From positions 47,616,346 to 47,680,345 of the forward strand of contig NC_134648.1 of the NCBI RefSeq assembly GCF_030463565.1: 64,000 nt of DNA, written 5' to 3'. The DNA comes from Pelecanus crispus. Its lineage: Eukaryota; Chordata; Aves; Pelecaniformes; Pelecanidae. Below are positions 38,801-52,300 of this stretch, piece by piece (the stretch's first letter is position 1; each line of letters starts with the position of its first letter). Under the pieces are notes generated by a model. The model had not been told where the DNA came from. It worked only from the letters and a program-made list of their open reading frames with translations, and did not search any database. The translations under genes were made by a program, and so were the position numbers.

Positions 38801-41800
38801 TTGAGGGCTGTGGGTGGGCTGGCATCTGTGACCATAGCACCTGGGAAGATTTCTTTCATTTCACTCAACTCCCAAAGCCAAAGAGTTGGGTGCAGAGGCA
38901 TTGTCATGCTGGCCGGTGCTGGACTCTCACAATGGTTGAAGTCTTTTGCCTCCATCACCATGTGCATCTTTTCTGCTCTTGGCATTTCCTGTTTTTTCAC
39001 CCTTCCAGGGTTCGCCCAGCCACACCTGGAGTTGCTGTCTGGTGCCACACTGGTATTGGCAGCGGTGTCTCCCAAGAATTAGTGGCAACATCAGGCCTAA
39101 GCAGGAAATATGCTGTGCCCCATCTTGCTTTTGTGCTTGACAGTGTGGGCCAAGCAAATTAACCCTGTCCTTTTGAGTTTGTGGTCCAGGACTGGTTCCT
39201 GTTAGATTCTTTGGTGGAGTCCCTTGAGCCACCCTCAGCCCATTTCACCTGTGACATTTGAAGGATTTTTCAGCAGACTGGGGGTTTGCCAGTTGGTGGT
39301 GCAGGTTTGCAGTCCTTGGGACTGGCACTGAAATCTGTTATGGAGTGAGGGAACAGTGTTTTCTTGGACTCCATGCTGACCAGCGTTATCATGTGTTTTG
39401 CAGCAACATCCGGGAGATGAGAGCCGTACACAAGGATCCCTTCCTGAAAAAGCACAACCTGAAGCTAGGTTTCATGTCAGCTTTTGTGAAAGCTGCAGCT
39501 TTTGCTCTGCAGGACCAGCCCGTTGTGAATGCAGGTGAGCAGTGACCCTTGCTGCTGAGTTGCATATCTCACCAGTGAACATGGCAGAGTGGGGGAAAGC
39601 AGGTGGCCAAGTCCATGGCAGGGCTAATAGCTTGGGCAAGCAAGTCAAATATGCAGAAAAAAGTGGGGACAGTCCTACGTGCTGCAGCTGATTTTGCTCA
39701 TTCCACTTATGTAGGTAGACAGCTTGCCAAGAGGGGCTCTATTAGGAAGGGGTTGCCAGGAGTGGGGCTGGGGCCATGCATACACAGTCTGCAGAGGGAA
39801 GAGCCTGCTGATTGGTGTAGAGAGGTAGCTGCTGTAGGTGGGGTGCAGTTCCTGGAGCGATGTCAGAGGTGCTTGCTCAAACCCAGAAGAGGAGAATAAC
39901 CAAGGGGGTGTCTGAGGGGGACTGACCTATCTGGACTCTTTCCTTTCTGTCTATCCTGATGCTTCTCCCACAGGTGCAGTGAGGGTTCATTCTTCTCTGG
40001 AGTTATGTTTAAACTAGAGATGAACAAGTTGTTACGATTTTGTGGCTACTTCTGGCCTCTTGAGCCCTTGATCTTGGGTACTGCATGTGTAACAGTTTTT
40101 TTTCTCCTTCTAGTGATTGATGACACGACCAAAGAGATTGTGTACAGGGACTATGTGGACATCAGTGTTGCTGTAGCAACTCCCCGGGTAGGTACCTTGG
40201 ATGCTTTGGCCGTGGTTCCTGCAGCCTCAGGTCTGGGATGATCATATACTTTGAGCCAACTCAGCTTTGAGCTCCTCTGCAGTGGAAACTTACTGATGAG
40301 ACTGATTTTCTAAATGAGACATCTGATACATTGTGGACTGCTGAGAAGGGTTTTGGGAGAAGACCAAGGACCAAGAATAATCTGCCGCTGTACTAGGAGA
40401 TGTAGTAACAAGGTCAATATAGATCTCGGTGGTTAATGAGTAGGGCCAGGTTAGGGAAACTCTTTTTTTCATGGACCCATGAGGATGCGGCATAGACAGT
40501 AAAAGCTTTGCATGTCCTGTCCTTTGGCTAATCCTGCTGTGTTGTCCCACCATTTGCTGCTTCAAAGAGATGTTTCTGGCCAGGGAGAGTATGGGGTGGA
40601 GATACAGATGTTGAATTAGTTGGTTCTGTTGTGAGGCAGAGGTTTGGCCAGGACTGAAGTTCTGTCACTGTTCCAAACATCCAGGGGAGGTCCAGCACAA
40701 AGGGACTCTGCTCTTCTCACAGAGAGAAAGAGGTGGCAACTGAACTCTGCCCAGTGCCTCACCTGCTTTTATGGACGTGGAGCTGGATCCAGACAGGCTT
40801 GGTTGATTTCATGAGATGGGCTTACAGAGGCAAAGAAGATGTCTCATTTACAGTGTTGGCCCTTGGTGTGTGTTGTGCCAGGTTTCCCAGCAGGCTGCCA
40901 GGGTGTGAGGCAGCTCTGCCAACCACCTGCTGTGGGCTGAGGACAAGGCAGGAACTCTGCTGGGCTGCGGCCAGGCTCCTGCCCAATAACAGTTACCCGT
41001 GTGTTGCTGCGGTGAATTTGCTGATCATGCACTTTGCTTCTCCCTAGGGTCTTGTGGTCCCTGTCGTTAGGAATGTAGAAAACATGAACTTTGCCGATAT
41101 AGAACGTGCTATCTACGAGTTGGGGGAGAAGGTAAGGGAAGTTGGAGGTTTTTCTGAAAAGGATTGTGAGGAATGGGAAGAATTGGGGGTGCTGGATGGG
41201 CATGAATTGATTCAGTCCCTCTGTGTTGTCATCTCTGACCTCTAACACACTGAGTTGTGCTGTGGGGAGCGATCCAGTTACAGCTGTAGCTGTGCCTGTG
41301 CCTTACAGGACAGGCCTATCTACTTGTCACCCTTCCAGAAGACTGCACCTATGCATTGGTGACATGGTGTGTCTTCACCTTTGTCTTTAGAGGCCAAAGC
41401 TTAACTGCCCTGGGGTAGAAGTCCCTGTGTCTGTGTCCTGCAAAAGCCAGAGTTGGAAGCAAAGGCAAGAGAATCCTTCCCCAAAGCCAGTAAATGTTCA
41501 GATCTAAAGACAGGATGCATTTTCAAGCAATTCGTGCTGGGTTTCAGCTGAGCAGATCAATAAGTGAAGCTCTTGCCCATCAGCATTTATTCCTGGAGAG
41601 GGTGAATGCCCAGACCCTTGTCCTTTGCCTTCTGTGATCTGTGTGCCTTTCTAAGACCTTATTTTTTCTTCTAGGCACGGAAAAATGAACTGGCCATTGA
41701 AGACATGGATGGCGGCACTTTCACAATCAGCAACGGAGGGGTTTTTGGGTCGCTCTTTGGGACACCTATCATTAACCCGCCCCAGTCTGCCATCTTAGGC

Positions 41801-42488
41801 ATGCATGCCATCTTTGACAGGCCTGTGGCTGTTGGAGGCAAGGTAGGTGGAGCTGCACAGGAGGTTTCAGGGAACAGAGGGGTGGGCTCAGCAGGATGAG
41901 GACCATAGCCCATATGCTTTTTCTAGGGGGGTGGTGTCAAATTCTAAAAGGCTTTACTGTGAAGGAGGAGCAGAGATTAATGGGTGTAGGGCAGCTTTGC
42001 CGGCACAGGTACTTGCCTGGGGGGTGGCAGGGGCCCTTGTCCTATATGTGACGGGGAGAACTGGATAATCTGCTTAGCTGTGGGGAGGAAAAGGAGGAGG
42101 CTGTAGCCTTTGTGATGGAGAACAGCTCCAGAAAGTTACCTAGTCTTGTGTGGTGTGGACCCAGCCTGGGTGGCGGTCACTGCCTGGGTGAGTGAGTGTG
42201 GGTGGGTAATCCTGCCAGGCAGGACACATCCAGGAGGGCCTGAGTCCTGGATTCAGGACAGGAAAAAGCCAGGTCCTCCCTGAATTCACAGGAGGGCGTC
42301 ATGCAGGCAGTAAGGCTGAGCTCACTAATGCCTGTCTTATTCCTCCCCTTCAGATCGAGGTGCGGCCCATGATGTATGTGGCGCTGACATACGATCACCG
42401 GCTGATTGACGGCAGAGAGGCAGTGACTTTCCTGCGCAAGATCAAGGCAGCGGTGGAGGATCCCCGCGTGCTGCTGCTCGACCTGTAG
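26849..42488 (+). CDS. DLST: DLST, dihydrolipoamide S-succinyltransferase (E2 of 2-oxoglutarate dehydrogenase)
   Basis: Mitochondrial E2 core enzyme; transfers succinyl from lipoamide to CoA in the TCA cycle. Fifteen coding exons: 26849-26917, 31717-31750, 33085-33133, 34081-34136, 34497-34571, 34959-35014, 35716-35827, 36328-36483, 36772-36857, 37437-37534, 39404-39534, 40114-40187, 41048-41131, 41675-41842, 42354-42488. All junctions are GT-AG and phases join to 1383 nt, 460 residues (human 453). The Arg-rich acid-free start ([16 protein letters not shown]) is a mitochondrial targeting peptide. The lipoyl domain spans about 71-150, with acceptor Lys113 in EIETDKTSVQV. An Ala/Pro linker (about 151-225) lacks a peripheral subunit-binding domain, as in mammals. 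The catalytic domain (232-460) ends with [11 protein letters not shown], catalytic His431 and Asp435. The ATG has G at -3. The frame looks intact and functional. Confidence 0.98.
27610..27670. repeat. ACAT/AT microsatellite in DLST intron 1
   Basis: A run of 'acat', 'atac' and 'gcat' tetranucleotides with alternating purine-pyrimidine character lies inside the first DLST intron. It is imperfect and short, and probably polymorphic. An AT-rich stretch continues at about 27870-27960. Confidence 0.8.
28184..28256 (-). mobile_element. CR1 LINE 3'-end fragment
   Basis: The stretch starts with the doubled 'atcatagaatcatagaatg' and continues 'tttgggttggaagggacctt' and 'gggagatcatcgagcccaac'. This is the reverse complement of the CR1 3' terminus with its ATTCTATGATT-type tail repeats, so the element is on the minus strand. 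Only about 73 bp remain. It lies in DLST intron 1. Confidence 0.85.
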
Positions 42489-43566
42489 AGCAGCCGCACC
42501 CCCACGCAACCCACCCAGGGCAGGGCCGCAGCACCAGCAGGGGCGATGCAGGGCATTCAGGAACTGGCAGGGGTCATTCCAGTCTCCCTCCCTCCGCTGT
42601 GATCGGAGCTGTCCCAGAGGGAATTGTGGGGATAGCTCCTACCTCCTTTCCTGTTCTGTTTAATGAACGTTCAGTTTCTCACGAGGATTGCTGTGCAGTG
42701 GGCCAACCACTGAATGGCACTGCCTTTCCAGAGCCATCTATATGGCATCCTCTCCCTCACAGCACCAAACTCTCACCTCTAGCTTGTCCTATACCAGTGG
42801 AAACTGCTTGCTGCTGCTGTGCTAGGGTACCCTTCCCTGCCACTCCAAGGCGGGTTCAGCTTTATTTCCTAGCACTGAGGTTCCTGGGAGGGAGAGGAAA
42901 GGCTACTGTTCTGTCCCTGTTTTGCTTGAAAATATTTCACACCCATCTGCCTTGCGAGAGCAGTCTGGGGACCCCCAGGCCACTTGCAGCAGAGGTTTTA
43001 ATCAGAGCAGGACTTGCGGTAGGTGTCACGCCTCTGGCAGTGCCCTAGTTACACTCCCTTCACAGACAGGAATGCAGTGGTGGCAGCTCCCCTGCTTTCC
43101 CTTAGAGATCGTTTGTCTCTCTCCAGCCTGGTCACTGTGGTGTGAATGTTCATGTCTGGGTGGGCAAAGCCCATGGAGGTAGCACTGTTCCTGGGGGGGA
43201 CAACCCTTTCACCATTACATGCCCGACACGCTGGTAAGAACCAGCCCCTAGCAGCTCTCCTTCAATTACGGCTCACTGACGGTGGATCCGACTGCTGGCT
43301 TCCTGCGTGCGAAGGCTTGGCCTGCTACCAGCAAAGAGACAGCTGGGGAAGGGCCAGGTCTTTAAATGTAATGTATATCCCAGCCCAAGGCTGCTGGTTT
43401 TGGGGGGAGGGGGGCAGTCCTTAATCTGATAGCGCACACATGTATTGGGGAGTGAGGGGGTTGCTAGTGCCTGCAGAGTCTATTACTCTTACCCTCTACA
43501 CAGAACTTGTAACTAAAATATTTAACACAGCGGATTTTAAATGAAATAAAACTGGGCAATGACTGT
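42489..43566 (+). other. DLST: DLST 3' UTR
   Basis: The sequence after the TAG at 42486-42488 runs to a canonical AATAAA at 43545-43550, predicting cleavage near 43565. A second AATAAA at 44563-44568 could give a longer form ending near 44585. No intron is evident. The human gene also has a 3' UTR of about this size, as far as I recall. Confidence 0.75.
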
Positions 43567-45800
43567 GAGGTGGGGGTGTGTTTGAGGGAGCGAGCAGCAG
43601 CTCCTGGGTGAGGACTCTGGTGTCAGCAGCATCCCTAGTGTAGCATAAGAAGCCTGATGGTGAGAGAGAAGAGGGAATGGGAGCTGGGCCCGTCCCTGGT
43701 GGTACTAAATTGAGGCTTCTCTGGCTGTGAATTCCAATGTCTTCAAACCCTCTTTGGCACAGAGTTGGCTCTTCCCAGCAAAGATGAGGTTTCCAGGGCT
43801 GGAAATCATCCTTTTTGTGGTCTAGCAACAGAACTGTTACGGACAGCAAGGAAATCCCAGTATTTGCTAAATGGCATGATGGCCGAGAGGGAGATCTGGG
43901 ACAGGCTCTTAAAGTACAGGTGTGGAGACAGTTTGTTTTTTCCCCGATACAATGGGAGTGTTGTAAATCATGAGAGTAGGAAAAAGGCTGTTAAAGGTTG
44001 CAGAGGAAGAAGGGAGGTAAGATCAAAGAACTGTAAAGCAAAAGCTGTCTGTGGTGCTGAGCACATTTCCCCAAGGAGCTGTCCCTGTTGGAACAATAAG
44101 AAATCGTTCCTGGATCACGGCAGGGTTTTTCCAGCTCTGACATCAACTTCAGAGAAAGGTTTGCCCTTTCCAACTATGGGTGAGGAAGGCAGCCCCTTTT
44201 AACAGAAAACCATTCCACTCAGCTGGCGTGCTGACAAAAGGGAGAGCAGTTCCTAGTACTGGTTCCTATGGCTTCCTGGCAGCTATGGACAAGCCTGTGC
44301 GTGGAGTCAGCTTTCCCCTGACTGCCCCTGGTTGAGGTAGAAGGTTAGGAGGAGAGAGAGGAAAAAACCCTTCCCTGTGCTGTAAAGGAAGGGCAAGGAG
44401 TCTAGCTGCTCTTGCACGAATAAATTGAATGAAAGAGAAGGTTCTGATCAAAAAATGCTGCTAGCACCCAGTTCCCTGTGCTGGTTTAGGATACAGGGGG
44501 CCCGCCTTGACTTTGTACATGAGCCTGGGGAAGGGCAATGCCTGTATTCTGTCTGGAGCTGCAATAAATGAGGCCTTTGAACTACCCAGGGAGTGAATGT
44601 ACAGTCAAGCTCTTAAAATGATGCAGCCTAGCAAACTGCTTTATTTAGTCTGCCCTGTTGGGGCTTGTTGTAGGAGGGTCGTGGAGCTGCTGTGCTTGAA
44701 GCTTCTTTTTTTGACCTTCCTGGGTGATGCCCAGGGCGCTCTGTTGCAGGAAGGTATGCTGGGGCTTTGGCCGCAGGCCTGCGGGTCAGTCCTGCTGAAC
44801 CCCAAGTCACAGGACTAGGAGGCTGGCGGCCAGCGGGGGAGCCTGCTGCTGGAGGGTTCAGCCAGTGCAGGCTGCCCTAGAGAGGAAAAGCCCCAGGCTT
44901 AGCTGCTCCCAGCATCTGGCCTGCGCTGGCATTAGCGGTCAGCTCCTTGGTTCCTCCTCTGGCTTCTGCACAGCCTTTGCGGTGTCCCCTGCCTCTGCTG
45001 GGGCAGGAGATGAGTTTCTCCCGGGCTCTGCTTCCCTCTGGTGGACAAGCCTGAGGGCCGGGCTGAGGCAGCACGAGCAGGGCCTTGCTGCTGCTGGCAA
45101 GCAAGAGCTGGAACCAGCTAGCCACAGAAAAGTTTCACTGGTGCCAGTAATTCCTTATTACCAGGGACGAGTGAGCAATGGGAGGGAGCGCCAAAACTAC
45201 ACCGCTGCCATTGCTAGCTTGTCCTTCAGCCTATGGCTTTGGCTTGCACAAATGAGCACAGCAGCTTCTGCCTTGGGCTGTTAGCAGACATCTTTTGTTC
45301 ATGCTTCTTTTTTTTTTTTTTCATCCTGGTTTGTATTTACTCTTATCCTCCTTCCATCAGTGCTGGTTCTCAGAGTTCCTCCCTTTAACCTCTTGCTGTT
45401 TGCTCTACCAGGAATGACGGTGCTCAAAGCACAGCAACAAGGGCAGTGGGGCTGCTGTCCTGCCAGCAGAAAGGAGCACCTAGGCACAGGAGGCTGGAGC
45501 CAGAATGGGTAACAACAACAACAGGCAAGGCTGGAAGAGAACAGGCACTCTGTGCATTTTCCCAACTCCAAGCTGCAGCCGCATGGCGGTGCAGCTCCAA
45601 GAGGCCGTGAGGCAGGCAGGGGCACCAGGGGAGATAGCCAGGCACGTGGTGCCACCTTCTGGGTTTTGGCTGCAGGGTGCTGACAGCCAGCAGGCAACAC
45701 CAACCCAGGGCTCCCACACAGGTTTGAGACAGATTTGGGGCCCTCCTTGTTCAGCCCAGGCCTCCCTGGCCCAGCTCAGAAACAAAAGGACACTTCTGCA
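43567..45800. other. Gap between convergent DLST and RPS6KL1
   Basis: No coding exon is recognised. The left half may be an extended DLST 3' UTR, ending at the AATAAA at 44563. A plain T tract lies at 45308-45321. The rest is moderately GC-rich unique sequence. Confidence 0.5.
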
Positions 45801-46360
45801 AGCGATAACGAGTGGTTTATTCTTTTCAGAGGGCCAGGGGAGAAGAGCAGAGGGCTCCCTCCTGTCTTGCCCTGCAGCAGGCATTACACAGGCAGCCAGG
45901 GACGGGCACAGACCCCAGGCTCAGGAACCAGCCAGCAAGGCCTGGAGGAGATGCACTTGGAAGCCACAAAAAAAATAACAGGGCAGGGGGTCACTGTGGT
46001 AGCAGCAGAGATGAAAACCATAGGGAGGGAGTGCTAGGGTGCAGTGCTAAGCTGAGCAAGGGATGCCCTAGAAGGGGAGCATGGTCTCTCCCCGGGGGTG
46101 GGCACCCGGGCTCCCTTTCCCACCAGGGAGGACCTAGAGGAGAAGACAGCCTGGCCCCGACTGCAGCCTCCTCTCAGAAACACCAACAAACACAAGCAGA
46201 GACAGAAGAACGTAAGGCTGCAAAAACCTCATGTGTACCCACCCCAGGGCAGCTTGCAGGCAAACCTCCCCCAGCAGGCAGAGCTGCCAGTGCCACCTCT
46301 GGTCATGAGTGCCAGCGACAGTGGCTCTGTGCCCAGCTCCCTGCGGGAAGGACAGCCTGC
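45801..46360 (-). other. RPS6KL1: RPS6KL1 3' UTR
   Basis: Downstream of the RPS6KL1 stop on the minus strand, a canonical AATAAA lies at 45821-45816 (TTTATT on plus), so cleavage is expected near 45800. The implied 3' UTR is about 560 nt and shows no intron. Confidence 0.7.
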
Positions 46361-49300
46361 CTAGCCCACCAGCTTGTTCCACAGGATGGTGCTGAAGAAG
46401 GAGTGGGACTTCAGCTTCGCCATGCCACCTCCTCCAGAGCCCAAACGTCGCTTTGGATTGTACTGCAGGAGCTGCAGAGAGAGGGGATGGGACAGCAGGA
46501 TGGGGAGATGGGGACACTGGAGAAGCTACCTGGGCTGCACCCTCCAGCCCCATCCTCCCTCCCATGCACCCAAGCCCCTCACCTCAGTGAGCAGCGATGT
46601 AGCGGCCAGGCTCAGCCCCTCTGGCAAATGCAACTGGGTGTGAGGTTGAATCCCTGAAGGGTGGTTTTGGGACAGTGGCTGCAGGAGGTAAAGGTGATGG
46701 TAAGCAGAGGCACTGAGGAGGGTAGGAGCACCCTGTTGACCCTTTATCGCCACATAACCCCAACTCAATGCAGCAGAATTTAAAACCTGGGCCCTTGAAC
46801 ACCCAGAGACCATCCACAGGCACTAGGAATCACACGCCTGAAGTAACCTGGCACAGTGCTGAGGTGCCAGCAGGGCAAGGCACCATCCCAGCCCTGCATG
46901 ACAGGGAGCTCTTGTGCTACAGTGTCACCTCCACCTCCACCCTCCTTGCACAGCTCCTCTGCCTCTTACCACTCCTGTCAGCAACTCATACAAGAGAGCG
47001 CCAAAGCTCCAGCAGTCAGCTGCTTCGGTGGGCTCCGTGATCCCCCCGACTTCTGCAGAAAGAGCCAGAGAGGCGTTAAGAGCTGGAGGCAGGGAGCACC
47101 AATGGCTGTGCCATGCCAGGCACATCTCACTGCCTGCAGAAGTCCCCTCTCCCCCCATGGGCAGCACTGGCTCGAGGGCAGGAGAAGGCAGGGGACGTGT
47201 CCCTTACCTGGGGCACTGTACAGCTCTTCCCGTGCCTGGCTGCAACACTGGGGCTCCACCTCTGTCCACTGGCCAAAGAAGGTGAGACGGACGTGACCTG
47301 CAGAGCAGCACCAGAGCCAAAAGCAGGGAGGTTAAGACAAAGCTAGGGACTTTGGTCAGAGCACAAAGCCAAGCCAGATCCCCGCAACTGGGAACAGCCA
47401 GGGCACTGCCGTGCCCTGAACACAGAGGCACCGTGCATTTCCTGGCACTGTGCATCCCCCGGCCTCCCAGTGCTTGCTCCAGATGCTCAGCAGGCCTGTG
47501 CAGCTGGTGAGACTGGTTAGGTTGGCTCCAAGCTCCCGCAACCTCAGAGCAGGCTGTAGTGAAGAAAGAAGTAGTGCCAAAGGGCAAGTTAGCTTTCCCT
47601 TTGCAAATCTCTCTGCATTTTTCTTTTCCCAAGCAATTTGTAGCTCTCCAGTTTGCCCCAGCTGTTGCCAGCTGAGCAGGGGGGTGCACTCAGCTCGCAC
47701 TGACAGTGGTACCCATGGCTTGAAGAGATGGACAGGCTCCAGAATACCCCAGTGATCAGTAATTACAAGCAGGGGAAAGCTGCAATCCCGCTAACCTCAG
47801 GCACAGTTCAGCTGGTCTCAGCTTCCCCGTGCTGGGATTTCCCAGGCAGCCAGCCCCAATATGGGAACAGGGGCAATGCATTCCTGTGGCTGTGGCCCCT
47901 GACTCTCCCACTGCTGAGCCATCTCTTGTAATAACTGCTTGGAAATCCCAGCCAAGACCACACTTCCACGTTCAGAAACATCCAAACCTCCCCAGACTCC
48001 CACCCTTTCCCCAAAGCAAACTCAAGAAAGTCCGTGTCCCTGGAATGGGGCAAATGGCAGTCTCCCAGCCGAGAGACCAACCTCCTTCTCCTTGGGGCAG
48101 CAGCCTGGGGCACTACCTACCAGCTGCATCAAGCAGCAGATTCCTGGGGTTGAGGTCCCGGCACAATACACCCTGTTGGTGAAGTCCCTCTAAGGCCAGG
48201 AGGATTTCTGCTGCCCACAGCTGCACCTGCTCCTCCTTCAGAGCCCACGCTCTCCGGCCGTGCCCATGGGAAGCCAGAGACCGGCACTGTCCTGAGAGCG
48301 GCTGCTCTCTGAGCCAGTGACAGCTCAGGCTTGCTCCCCGTGAGGGCTCCAGCATCGCTGGGTCAGGCCCACGGGGCTTGCCAGAGCTGGACGGGGCAAC
48401 TCCTGCACAAAGCTGCCTCTGACCCAAGGAGGTCAGGAGAGCCCGAGCCCAGGGGACCTCAGACACTTGCTGTGACGGCGGCAGCAGCCCTGCCCCTGGC
48501 TGGCCCCCTCTCACAGTCTTCGGTACGGGACCAGGTGTCTGGGGAAGCCTTTCACCGGCACGTGGCCCACGGTCTTGTTGGGAGGCTGCTCTCTCCGATA
48601 TGCAGCCCGTGCCGCTGGTTAGAGTGTCCCAGGGGTAGATGACCAGGCCCTGGTTGGTAAGGTGGCTGGGGCCTTTGGCTGATGCTGCTGGAACATGGTC
48701 CACAATGCCAGACATAGCCTGGGTCACGCTTAGATCCTGCCCTCCAGGTGCAGCCCTCGTGCCACCAGCGGGAGCCAGGTGAAGCTGGCTGTGGTTCTCC
48801 GAGCCAGGGTCTGTGGGGCTGGGGGACTGCTCCCAAGGGGGCAAGGCATCCGTGTTTCCCAATACTCGGTGGGTCGCAGAGCCTGGGCGGCCACTGCCTG
48901 TCCGAGCAGAGAAGATGGAGACTTGGCTGCTGCCCTGGGAGCTTCCCACGCCGTCCTCTCTGCCATGGTCCCTCAGGGCTTGAATGGTGTTTGAGTCGGC
49001 AGAGCCCTGCTGGACATAGTACTTGGAGCGGAGGTGAGACCACAGCGTCTCCCCTGGAAAGCAGAGAGAAGAACAAGTGATGGGGCAGAAAGCATCCCCG
49101 GTTTCCCTGCTGTGGACACAGGCACAGGCCAAGGCCCACATGCTGGGGACATGACCGAGCATCATTAATCTCCCCAGCAAAGCTCAAGTCCATGCAGAAT
49201 ACTTCCCAGCCCTACACGCACACCATGCTCAACACCACACCTCCCCTGGGACCCGGCACACCAAAGGCTCATTCCCCCCTCCTTTAGCAGCTCCGCTCCC

Positions 49301-52300
49301 GCTTCTGCACAGTATCCTTGACCCCAGCTCTGCCACTTCCATGTCACAGGCCAGCCACATCTTCATACATGCCCCTGATCCCACCACCATCCCCACTTTT
49401 CCCTGAAAGCCTTTCCTCCCCGCATGACGGCGATGCTAGAGAGCTCCCACAGCATGGCACAGAGCCCGTGGGTTGGCAGCAAGCCAGAGCAGTGAGCCCT
49501 GGAGCCCACAGCACACTGCCGGGGCTTCCCAGCCTCGCCACATGCAGCTGCTGGCTGCTTTCTGCAAACTGATCCGACAGCAACGCATGAGGAGCTGAGG
49601 CTGTTCTCCAACACACGTCAGCCTTCATTTGTCATTGCTGGACCCAGTCTGCTGCTCCCTACACATCCACGCAACCAGCAGAGAGCAAAAAAGCTCTTTG
49701 CGACAAGCCTCCACCTTGTCACACTTCTTCACCAGGATCTGGGACAAGCCCCAAGCTTGCCTCCTTGTTGTACCTGAACACCAATGTGCTCCCTGCCCTT
49801 TATGCCCCAATTTTCCATCTCCCCTCTTTGGTCTGATCTCAAAATCCAGTATGGCCTCTTCTTTTGTAACCAAAACCTGTTTTATAAAGGTCTTATCAAA
49901 AGATTGTTTTGTTCTACAACATCCAGGTGAACTACCTCACTTGGTTCTCCTTCTCCATCACTCTCCTGTCATGGACAAACAATGCCACTAAAATGAAGAG
50001 GTTTTTCTTTTCAAGACACAGGACCGCATCAATCTCTTTACCTCAAGGCATGACCATTGCCTCCCACGGGACTCAGTGGTTCCCTAAGGCTAGTTTCCAT
50101 ATAACACCCCTACACACACAACCTCTTTCTCCTTGCAGGTCTCCACAGGCCCATTTCTAGGTTACTTCCCCAGTCAGCTCTTACCAAACCTCCAGAATCC
50201 CCAATACAGCTCAGCAGCTCCTTCCACAATGTCTCCAAGCCCTGGTACCCATCACCCTTCTATGAAGATGACAGCTTGCACTGTCACTATAAAAACCAGT
50301 CCCAAAACAGCAGAAGACTTTATATTTGAGACTTTAAAGAAAGGGAGGCTGGGGATAAGCAGGATGCTCCACAGATGGGAGGCAATGCTGTCCCTACTCA
50401 CCCTGCACATGCTCCAGGTGGAGGAAGATGGAGTCCTCACTCACATAGTAGCACAGTAGCTTGACCATGAAGGGCACCCCATGAGGGATAATGGTCTGTC
50501 GCTCACGGGTCTCAACATGGGATTTGGGGAGGCTCTGAGGAGGTACAGGTAGACGGACACTACAGCACAGTAGAGGCTTGCACTCCCTGCAACCTAGCAC
50601 CTGGCAGGGCAGGAGGCCAGCCAGAAAGGTAGCGTGCCATCTGCTAAGCCCCATGGCTGCCCCCCTGCATCACCTGCAGTGGAGCTCCCTGTCAGCCCCC
50701 AGCACCCAGCTGTGACAAGGCAGGGCTCTGCAAAGCCTGACGAGGCAGAGCGCTCCCCACCTGCCCTGTGGGACCCAGAGGATGCTTGCTGGTCCAGAGC
50801 AGTGGCCTTCCCCCACAATTGCCCCTACTTCCTTCAGATGGGAACCCATCATCCCAGCCCTCTCTCCTCTCCCCTCTGGAACAGATGCTTCTCCCTGTCA
50901 TGCCAGAGCCTCCTTGTTCAATTATTAAAGTCCTTTATTTTTAGTTCCAAGGATGCTGGAAAATGCCCTGGGACTTGTACTGACCACACCTCACCCACCA
51001 CCTGTTTCAGGCATCGACCCAGATTAACACGGGCATAAGGCTTGGCTTGCAGCATTGCAAGGCAGAGGAACGGATGACCAAGGAGAACCACTTCCTTCAG
51101 ATCACAGAAAATGGCTGAGGCAGCCACAAAAGAAGCTTCATGAACAATGAACTTCCTCTTACACTTCTGTGATCTGCTATTTTTTGGTCCTCTCACCTGC
51201 CCCAGCCATCTGCTTGGACAAGGAGGCTCTGGCATGACAGAGAGAAGCAGGCAGATGAAACTGAAAACACCCACCTTAAGTATAAAGGTCCCACCAGTGG
51301 CTGGATCCTGGACGATCTGCACCTGGGAGCAGTATATACAGTACTGGTCAGAAATGGTGACCGCTCCCGCCCCAACACAGCCTACAGGAATGACCCAGGG
51401 ACTCAACTCTGGAACAACAAACTCCCACCCAACTAGAGGAGTTTGGTGATGCTTAAACCCCTACTCTTGAAAGACAAAACACAGGTTATTAGCAATGAGA
51501 TAGCCATGGAGCGGAGAGTTAATTAAAGGAAGAGGTGACTCCCACACCATTTTTGCTTCCTTCGCAACAAAGGGTTTCGCACTGCTCCTTCTGGGCTCTG
51601 TGGGTGCGCTGGGCTGCCCACCTGGGCCTCGGCAGGACAGGAGGACCACATCAGTCCTGACAAACTGAGATGCGTGAACGGCAGAGGAGAGCAATGTGCC
51701 AGTGTGTATATGGAGGTGGTAAGCCATCTTCAAGATCATGAACTACTGATTAGCTGATTCATCCATATAGCTCGTCCTCTGCTGAAGTCTATATTATCCA
51801 TAGGAGTCCACCATCATGGCACCTAGGCATCAAGCACAATTCCATGCATGGGAAAGAACCGGATGTATCAACTTCCTTGTAAGTATCTTGGGAGATGTTG
51901 TAAGCAAAAGGAATGGGGACATTAACAGATTTCCCAAATAACCCCTCTCTTGCATCCTCGCTTGCAAATTTTCCTTGGTGGGAACGGTATGGATGGTAAC
52001 CCTCATGTTCCTTGGTGGGTGCGCTGGGGGCCGGCACCCCCATCCCAGCTGCCAGGACCCTCCAGATTACACTCCCCTAGGTACAGCCTCTGCCTGCCCC
52101 CCCCAGCTCCCAGTTCCAGGTCGAGTCATTACCTTATCGATCACTCCCACAACCTTACACCGTCTCAGGTTCTCCACTGCTGAGCTCAGCGTCCTGATCG
52201 GCCGGAAGCTCAGGCTGCTGTAACCCTGCAAGGCAGTGAAGAAGAAGAGCATGAGGGACCTAGAGATGCTAATGTCTGTGGGAGCAGATGGGAGAAGTCC

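Noticed and set aside
45308-45321. T tract (A tract on minus) as a possible retrocopy tail
   Set aside because: No adjoining coding similarity or target-site duplication was seen; it is most simply a homopolymer.
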